This document shows, one piece after another, positions 58,594-64,000 of a stretch of 64,000 nt of DNA. Source of the stretch: Hallerella sp963656065 (GTDB taxonomy: Bacteria; Fibrobacterota; Fibrobacteria; Fibrobacterales; Fibrobacteraceae). A program made the translations under genes and the position numbers. The notes below the pieces were generated by a model. That model searched no databases and was not told the DNA's origin. It worked only from the letters and a program-made list of their open reading frames with translations. Each line of letters opens with the position of its first letter. Position 1 is the stretch's first letter. Where the stretch lies: assembly GCA_963656065.1 (NCBI GenBank), contig CAVKGV010000001.1:186001-250000 (forward strand), given 5' to 3'.

Positions 58594-60834
58594 CTAGACG
58601 AAATCCGCCATCAGCTTCTTGGAGAATTTGGCGAGATGGAGAGTCGAGTCGAGAATCGTCCGACAGTCGTATAGGACGGTCAAAAAGAGAAGATTGATGC
58701 TCGCCACCGTCTGGTTTTCCGGGAGCCGCTCCTGCATTGCGGCTTTTCGGGCGTTTACAATCTTTGAACCGATTGACTGGATGCTGCCCTGAAGCGATTC
58801 AAAATCCGCGTAGTCGTTTTCTAGCACCATCCGAGCGGCATTCTCGATTACGTCCCGCATCGAATCCGATACGGCAAGAAGCGTCTCCTTCTGTTTCGCA
58901 GACAACGGCGTCAGATGGTTATCGACATGGTTCAGGCAAGGCTTATGGACACGTTCTAGGTCAAAATAGAGCGACATTGCGAAATCGTTCGCCTGGTAGA
59001 GGAAAAACTTCTTCGCCAGCGAATTTTCGAGGGTCATCTTCTGGGAGCAGGCCATCCCTTCGCGGCGCAGCCTGTGGATAGTCTTGTACTCTTCCTTCAT
59101 CTTTTGCCGCACATAGCGAAGCGAGTCCAAATCTTCAGCTACAAGTGCCGTAAGCGTATCGCGCAGCGAGTCTTCGACAAAAACCAGGAACCAGCCCCAG
59201 CCTTCCGCATAGTGTTTGCGGATCATCGGGAGAGCCTTTTGCGGGTCCTTTTCTTTCATGATCATGATAAATTCCTCGGCACCGGAATTTTTCTTCTCGG
59301 ACTTCTTGCGATAGCGAAGCGTCGAATGGACTAGAAATACGATGACCAGAAGGAAAAAAAGGAACATGACGGAAATGCCACCGAGAAAAACGGCGCCGCT
59401 CACGATAAACGCGCAGACAAAGGCGGCGAAAGCGGTAAAGAACCAGCCGCCGATGACCGAAAAGACTCCCGTGATGCGATAGACCGCGGTCTCGCGCCCC
59501 CAGGCCTTGTCAGCAAGAGACGTTCCCATCGCAACCATGAACGTTACATACGTCGTCGAAAGAGGCAACTCGAAAAACGTCCCGAGAGAAATCAGCACGC
59601 TCGCGAGCATCAAGTTCACGGACGCGCGCAGCAGATCAAAGGCGGCATCGCTTTTCTCCAAATGCAGTTTCTGCGTATTGAAACGCCCGCTCAGAAAAGT
59701 GCGGATTTTCGGAGGAATCACGCTGCACACAAGCGAAGACGCAGAATCCGCATAACGGACAAAGGCCCTGGCGATAGGACTTGTTCCAAAAAGTTCCTCG
59801 GAAGACGTCTGGCTTGCGAGCGAAACGGAAGTATGGATAACGTTACGCGCCTTGCGCGAAGTCGCAAGCGCAATCGCCATCACGACACCCGCAAGCGAAA
59901 GGATCCACCACAGCCCCTTTTCCGAATCGCAAAGAGCCGTCATCAAGACCTCGTCCGCAGGAAGCCCGCTAGACGAATAGGACATGAACGCCGAAAGCCC
60001 GGCAAGCGGCACGCCGATAAAATTCACGAGGTCGTTTCCCGCAAAAGAAAGGGCGAGAGAAAAAGTACCGGCGGCGACAATTAACCGAAGGACGTTAAAC
60101 TTCAACAGGAAGAGAAGTTCGGAAAGAGCGGCAAAGACGACAAAGCTCGCGGCAAAAGTCAATCCCTTGTTTTCGTTGAGAACTTCCGGAATCGAGATGA
60201 CGGATCCTTTCAATCCCTGGAAAAGCACAAAGTAGAAGATGGCGGCAAGAGACAGCCCGCCGAAAAGCGCGATAAAATATTTTTCCCGGGACTTGTATTG
60301 AAACGTAAAGAGCGCACGCGATATCCACTGCACGACCCATCCGAAGACAAAGGCGATAGCGACCGACGTAAAAATGGCGATGATGACGGAAAGCGCCTTT
60401 TCCGAATTTACCAGGTCGCCGATGGAAAGGCCGTTCGCTCCGCGGTGAAGCTTGATGAGCGAAAGGGAGAATGTCCCGCCGAGAAGCTCGAACACCATCG
60501 ACACGGTCGTCGAAGTCGGAAGCCCTAGCGTATTGAAGATGTCGAGAAGCACGACGTCCGTAAGCATCGCCCCGACGCATATCGCGATGATTTCCGCAAA
60601 CGTAAAATGTTCCGGCTGGAAAATTCCGTGCCGAGCGATATCCATCATCCCGCCAGAAAAGGAAGCCCCGATGAGAATTCCCAACGAGGCAATCACAATT
60701 AGGAACTTGAATCCAAAGGCGCGTGAACCGACCGCCGAATTAAGAAAGTTGGACGCATCGTTTGAAACCCCGTTTATCAGGTCAAAAACGGCGAGGAAAA
60801 AAAGCATTCCGATTATAATTACATAGATATCCAT
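58594..60834 (-). CDS. PiT family phosphate transporter fused to a PhoU-like domain
   Basis: 746 residues. About 520 residues of membrane helices contain the two PiT signatures in altered form: GVSNDASNFLNSAVGSRA near the N-terminus and FAGNDLVNFIGVPLAG in the second half. A soluble helical C-terminal region of about 200 residues (RQKMKEEYKTIHRLRREG, SAKQKETLLAVSDSMRDV) matches the PhoU-like regulator fold that usually is a separate protein (DUF47/PhoU). The fusion means transport and control are in one chain. It lies 82 bp downstream of the pyk-side terminator and 82 bp from phoB, all on one strand. Confidence 0.88.
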   Translation of the reverse strand: MDIYVIIIGMLFFLAVFDLINGVSNDASNFLNSAVGSRAFGFKFLIVIASLGILIGASFSGGMMDIARHGIFQPEHFTFAEIIAICVGAMLTDVVLLDIFNTLGLPTSTTVSMVFELLGGTFSLSLIKLHRGANGLSIGDLVNSEKALSVIIAIFTSVAIAFVFGWVVQWISRALFTFQYKSREKYFIALFGGLSLAAIFYFVLFQGLKGSVISIPEVLNENKGLTFAASFVVFAALSELLFLLKFNVLRLIVAAGTFSLALSFAGNDLVNFIGVPLAGLSAFMSYSSSGLPADEVLMTALCDSEKGLWWILSLAGVVMAIALATSRKARNVIHTSVSLASQTSSEELFGTSPIARAFVRYADSASSLVCSVIPPKIRTFLSGRFNTQKLHLEKSDAAFDLLRASVNLMLASVLISLGTFFELPLSTTYVTFMVAMGTSLADKAWGRETAVYRITGVFSVIGGWFFTAFAAFVCAFIVSGAVFLGGISVMFLFFLLVIVFLVHSTLRYRKKSEKKNSGAEEFIMIMKEKDPQKALPMIRKHYAEGWGWFLVFVEDSLRDTLTALVAEDLDSLRYVRQKMKEEYKTIHRLRREGMACSQKMTLENSLAKKFFLYQANDFAMSLYFDLERVHKPCLNHVDNHLTPLSAKQKETLLAVSDSMRDVIENAARMVLENDYADFESLQGSIQSIGSKIVNARKAAMQERLPENQTVASINLLFLTVLYDCRTILDSTLHLAKFSKKLMADFV

Positions 60835-60852
60835 GCCACAAAATTAGGCATG

Positions 60853-60876
60853 AAAAATCCCCCGTAAAAGGGGGAG
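60853..60876 (-). terminator. Rho-independent terminator of pyk
   Basis: On the minus strand TCTCCCCC, a TTTTAC loop and GGGGGATTTTTC. It lies between the pyk stop and the PiT-PhoU start. Confidence 0.8.
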
Positions 60877-60931
60877 AAATCTCTTTTTTAGCAAGATTTA
60901 CCCAGACTTTACGTCGATTTTACATTCGGAA

Positions 60932-62722
60932 CTAGAGCCGACCTTCATAGACGACCAGGCTTTTCCCGTCAATCGTCACGGCCAGCCCCTGTTCAAGAAG
61001 CCGCTGGGCACCCTTCACGCCAAAAAGCCATACCAGGCGCGGATTTATCAGCGGCAAAATTTCCGACGGGATCTTACTTTCGCCTTCGACAATGACGCCC
61101 TGGACTTCGCGCAGCACCGGAATATATTCCTCGGTAAGGGACGGACAGAGAAGAATTTCGTTGCTTTCCTTTCTGAGCATCATATACGCTTCCGTCGGCG
61201 TTTTCGCCCGCAGGATTCGACCGTTCGCCCGCGGATGATCGTTGCAGGCCGCTCCGCCCGACTCGGCGCGAACCAGCTCGTTACCCACATAAAGTACCCG
61301 AATCGTATTTACGACGGACGCCGAAAGCGGAAAACCGGAAACCATCACGATCCGGTCCGATATGCGGACCGCCCCCGCATCGTGTGCGCTCTTGATGGCA
61401 TTTTGCACCATGTCATCGGAATCGGTCACCAGTTCCGCAAAAAGCGGAAAAATTCCCCAGTTGAGAAGAAGCTGCCGTTCGACCTGCGGATGCGGCGTCA
61501 CCGCGAGAATCGGCTGCTCCGGGCGAAACATACTCACCATCCGGGCCGTGTTTCCGCTGAGCGTCGGCGTGATAATCGCTGTCGCATTCACGTCGCGCGC
61601 TGTCTGGTAAGCGTTCTGCGAAACGATTCGGCTAATGTCCCCGTGCAAGTCCATTTCAAAGGATTCGCGCATTTTCTTGTAATACTCGGGAGAATACTCG
61701 ACCGTTACGGCAACGCGCACCATCGTCTCGACAGCTTCGATAGGATAGCTTCCGTTCGCCGTTTCCCCGGAAAGCATCACGGCGTCTGTCCCGTCGAAAA
61801 TCGCATTCGCTACGTCCGTCAATTCCGCGCGCGTCGGGCGCGGGTGCAAAATCATGGACTCAAGCATCTGCGTCGCCGTTATTACGGGCTTTCCTAGCTG
61901 GCGGCAAATCCGGATGATGTGCTTTTGGGCAAGAGGAATCTTTTCCGTCGGAAGCTGCACACCGAGATCCCCCCGGGCAATCATTACGCCGTCCGCCGCC
62001 TCCGCAATTTCACGGATATTGTTCAAGCCTTCCTCGTTTTCAATCTTTGCGATAATCCGCGCCTTGGAATTCAGGCTTTCCAGATATCTGCGAATTTCCT
62101 GCACCTCGCTTGCGTAACTCACAAAACTGGCCGCGATAAAATCCACGTTCTGCTCCACGCCGAACTTGATATCCATCTTGTCCTGTTCGCTCATGATGGG
62201 AAGTCCCGCATGGAGGCCTATCAGGTTCACGTTTTTCTTGCTCGAAATTTCGCCGGAATTTTTCGATACCGCATAGACCGTAAAGCCGTCCGTATCTTCG
62301 ACTTCAAGTTCCAAAAGACCGTCCGCGACCAAGATTCTGTTTCCCTTCTCGATTCGCTGCGGAAGCGCGCTCCACGAAACGGAAAGCCGCGCCGGTTCAT
62401 TTTCCGTCGCAGCACAAGTCTCCGCGCCGTCAACCGTGACGCATACCCTGTCCCCTTTACGAATTAGGACGGGGAGATTTCCCGGCGTATTCCCCGTGCG
62501 AATTTCCGGACCCTTCGTATCGAGCATCAGCGCAATCGGACGGTTTAGCGCAGACGATACGCGTTTCACGCGCTCCATCGCTTCTAGGTGGGTTTCGTGC
62601 GTTCCATGCGAAAAATTAAAGCGGGCAACATTCATCCCGGCGACAATCAGGCGGGAAACGATTTCATCATTCGCCGTCGTCGGACCCATTGAACAAACTA
62701 TCTTCGTCTTGTGCGTAAACAT
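60932..62722 (-). CDS. pyk: Pyruvate kinase with extra C-terminal domain
   Basis: 596 residues. Core motifs: KIVCSMGPTTAN at the start, NFSHGTHETH, IAKIENEEGLNNI (catalytic Lys, acid) and MIARGDLGVQLP, then HPRPTRAELTDVANAIFDGTDA. It makes pyruvate and ATP from PEP. The C-terminal 110 residues beyond the usual 470-480 (HPRANGRILRAKTPTEAYMM, GVIVEGESKIPS) look like the PEP-utiliser mobile domain fused in some Gram-positive pyruvate kinases. AGGAG lies 6 bp before the ATG at 62722; an in-frame extension to 62839 is rejected. Confidence 0.93.
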   Translation of the reverse strand: MFTHKTKIVCSMGPTTANDEIVSRLIVAGMNVARFNFSHGTHETHLEAMERVKRVSSALNRPIALMLDTKGPEIRTGNTPGNLPVLIRKGDRVCVTVDGAETCAATENEPARLSVSWSALPQRIEKGNRILVADGLLELEVEDTDGFTVYAVSKNSGEISSKKNVNLIGLHAGLPIMSEQDKMDIKFGVEQNVDFIAASFVSYASEVQEIRRYLESLNSKARIIAKIENEEGLNNIREIAEAADGVMIARGDLGVQLPTEKIPLAQKHIIRICRQLGKPVITATQMLESMILHPRPTRAELTDVANAIFDGTDAVMLSGETANGSYPIEAVETMVRVAVTVEYSPEYYKKMRESFEMDLHGDISRIVSQNAYQTARDVNATAIITPTLSGNTARMVSMFRPEQPILAVTPHPQVERQLLLNWGIFPLFAELVTDSDDMVQNAIKSAHDAGAVRISDRIVMVSGFPLSASVVNTIRVLYVGNELVRAESGGAACNDHPRANGRILRAKTPTEAYMMLRKESNEILLCPSLTEEYIPVLREVQGVIVEGESKIPSEILPLINPRLVWLFGVKGAQRLLEQGLAVTIDGKSLVVYEGRL

Positions 62723-62930
62723 AAAGTCTCCTATTGAAACGATAAAAAAAAAGCCGTTCAAATCCAATGGAAAGCCATCACTTTTCAGTGACATTTTTGT
62801 AACGGACATTTTCACCGCAAACAATTTTGTACCGGACAATCAAAAGCCGTTTATTTTTACGTTCTCTTCACTTTCAATTAAAATCTAGGTTCTGATAATT
62901 TGACATTGCCTGTCGATGCTTTTTCGCCAA

Positions 62931-63180
62931 CCTTGCAACCACCCTGTCATTCTGAGCGAAGCGATCGAATCAGCCTCGCTGAGTCAGAACCGAAAATGGA
63001 GTGACGTCGAAGACGAACGTTCTACTGTCATCCTGGAGCGGAGCGATAGGATCCATTTCAAAAGAAACGCTGAAAATGGATTCTATCACTCTTCGGGAGT
63101 TCCAAAATGACGGTGAACGAAAACGATTCGCGCCACGGACAACTCCACTCTCCACATTCCACACTCAAAGCTTAAACGTC
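62931..63180. repeat. Dispersed intergenic repeat, copy D
   Basis: Non-coding, in the 470-bp gap between pyk and the exporter gene. Its first 24 bp (62931-62954) are the exact reverse complement of 44641-44664. It continues CTGAGCGAAGCGATCGAATC, then GTCATCCTGGAGCGGAGCGA, TAGGATCC, GGATTCTATCAC and CAAAATGACGG, and ends with CACTCTCCACATTCCACACT, which is the inverse of the heptads in copy C. The segment 62723-62930 is AT-rich and holds nothing I can call. Confidence 0.75.
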
Positions 63181-63193
63181 CGCAGACCATTCC

Positions 63194-64000
63194 CTATTCC
63201 CTACTCCCTAATCTACCAATCATGCGCATTTGGAGTACGATGGGAAGGACGATTAGCGCAAATCCGGCGACAAACGCAGGACTCCACTCGCGAAATTCCC
63301 CGAAGAAAATCGCCGCATAGAAAATGCTGTAGAGCGGTTCGAGGCAGAACGATAGACTCACCGCAAAAGGCGAAAAAACTTGCAGACACTGGATTTGTAA
63401 AAATTGCAGCCATACGGTGCACAGGACGGCGAACACAAAAAGTTTCGCCATATCGGAAAAATTTGGAACGGGAACGTCTGGAATTTGCAAAAAGACGAGA
63501 TAAAACGGAAGAATTACGCTCGCAAGGATCGATCCTCCGGCGAGTTCCCCGAGCAGCATCGTCGATGCGGAATAGTTCTTTCCAACGCGCTTGTTCAGGA
63601 TATTGAAAAGAGAAAGGCCGATAGCACAAAGGATTCCGGCGACGATTCCCAGGCGATATTCAAAATCAAACGAAAAGATGAGCGCCACGCCGACGAGCGC
63701 CAAAATTCCGAAAAGCAATTCCCTGGCGGAAAATTTCTGGCGAGAAAGGACCGGGCCGAGAATCGCCGTGAAGAAACTTGCCGAGGATAAACAAATCACG
63801 CCAACGGAAATATTCGATAGTTTGATGCTTGCGTAAAAAAGAAACCAATGAACAGCGAGAACGGCGCCGACCGATCCGATTTTCAAAAAATCCCGCAAGG
63901 AAAAATTTCTAGACCTGTGGGTACATACAAAGTAAAGCGCACACACAACGAAGGAAAAGAGAAGACGATACCAGACCAGCGGAACCGCATCGATGGAGAT
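63194..64000 (-). CDS. EamA/DMT family exporter (5' end outside window)
   Basis: The reading frame is open to the window edge, so the start lies beyond 64000; a GTG at 63946 would remove the first helix and is not credible. At least 268 residues with about nine membrane helices are visible: HWFLFYASIKLSNISVGVI, LFGILALVGVALIF, a second EamA half with AFVAGFALIVLPIVL near the end. Drug/metabolite exporters of this kind move small metabolites; the substrate is unknown. The N-terminal part seen (VPLVWYRLLFSFVVCALYF) fits helix 1-2 of the family. Confidence 0.85.
   Translation of the reverse strand: MSIDAVPLVWYRLLFSFVVCALYFVCTHRSRNFSLRDFLKIGSVGAVLAVHWFLFYASIKLSNISVGVICLSSASFFTAILGPVLSRQKFSARELLFGILALVGVALIFSFDFEYRLGIVAGILCAIGLSLFNILNKRVGKNYSASTMLLGELAGGSILASVILPFYLVFLQIPDVPVPNFSDMAKLFVFAVLCTVWLQFLQIQCLQVFSPFAVSLSFCLEPLYSIFYAAIFFGEFREWSPAFVAGFALIVLPIVLQMRMIGRLGSRE

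Noticed and set aside
63946..64000. GTG start for the exporter at 63946
   Set aside because: The frame stays open upstream to the window edge and encodes the expected first helix, so the gene is cut by the window.

Overview
The window most likely comes from a Fibrobacter-like member of the Fibrobacteres. The main pointers are a TIGR02147-type regulator paired with a lipoprotein (55.2-56.0 kb), a remnant of the Fibrobacter succinogenes major paralogous (FISUMP) domain (20.3 kb), a secreted family 8 endoglucanase with a type IX-like C-terminal sorting tail (33.1-34.5 kb), four DUF285/BspA-type repeat genes in tandem, and promoter elements that look like the Bacteroidetes TAnnTTTG box. Assignment to genus is from family recognition only; no rRNA gene is present.

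Core, GC-richer regions. 0-4.6 kb: FHA-domain ABC transporter, Ser/Thr kinase, YraN and a YrdC/YciO-family protein. 4.8-7.0 kb (minus): SurA-like foldase overlapping prfB, which has the classic programmed +1 frameshift. 7.0-12.6 kb (minus): YtfJ-like protein, lipoprotein, a protein with an endonuclease III-type Fe-S loop, psd, and a long-chain acyl-CoA synthetase. 12.8-18.2 kb: gdhA, a large OmpA/TSP3 protein, a dCMP deaminase family protein and tRNA-Pro(UGG). 30-38.4 kb: porin-like barrel, znuC/znuA, a Nudix hydrolase, GH8 cellulase, a MetF-like protein, and the ppx/ppk pair. 43.5-51.6 kb (minus): LPP20-like lipoprotein, acidic secreted protein, then a tight run resB-ccsA-thiD-dgt-HAD-znuB. 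51.7-62.7 kb: glgB, lipoprotein/TIGR02147 pair, phosphate two-component system with a PiT-PhoU fusion transporter, and pyruvate kinase. The window ends inside an EamA-type exporter.

Accessory, AT-richer regions. (1) 18.5-24.6 kb (minus): an AAA/DUF4143-type ATPase with a palindromic operator, a FISUMP remnant, and a coupled set of small membrane, coiled-coil and zinc-ribbon proteins of unknown role. (2) 24.8-29.9 kb: four tandem DUF285 proteins without signal peptides, built from 24-residue repeats. (3) 38.6-42.4 kb: two tandem gene pairs. Each has a non-membrane protein carrying WAxW(A/V)GDMFTYA and DFYADIDARNI motifs, overlapped by a gene for a membrane-anchored partner. The two pairs share a nearly identical 203-bp block made of a structured non-coding leader plus the first 20 codons. 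This arrangement resembles effector-immunity pairs and is my best candidate for an undescribed system. A Fic protein follows it.

A dispersed non-coding repeat family occurs at 4.6, 15.1, 44.2-44.8 and 62.9-63.2 kb. Phosphate metabolism is a theme (PhoB/PhoR, PiT-PhoU, Ppk, Ppx), as is zinc uptake, with znuCA and znuB about 13 kb apart.
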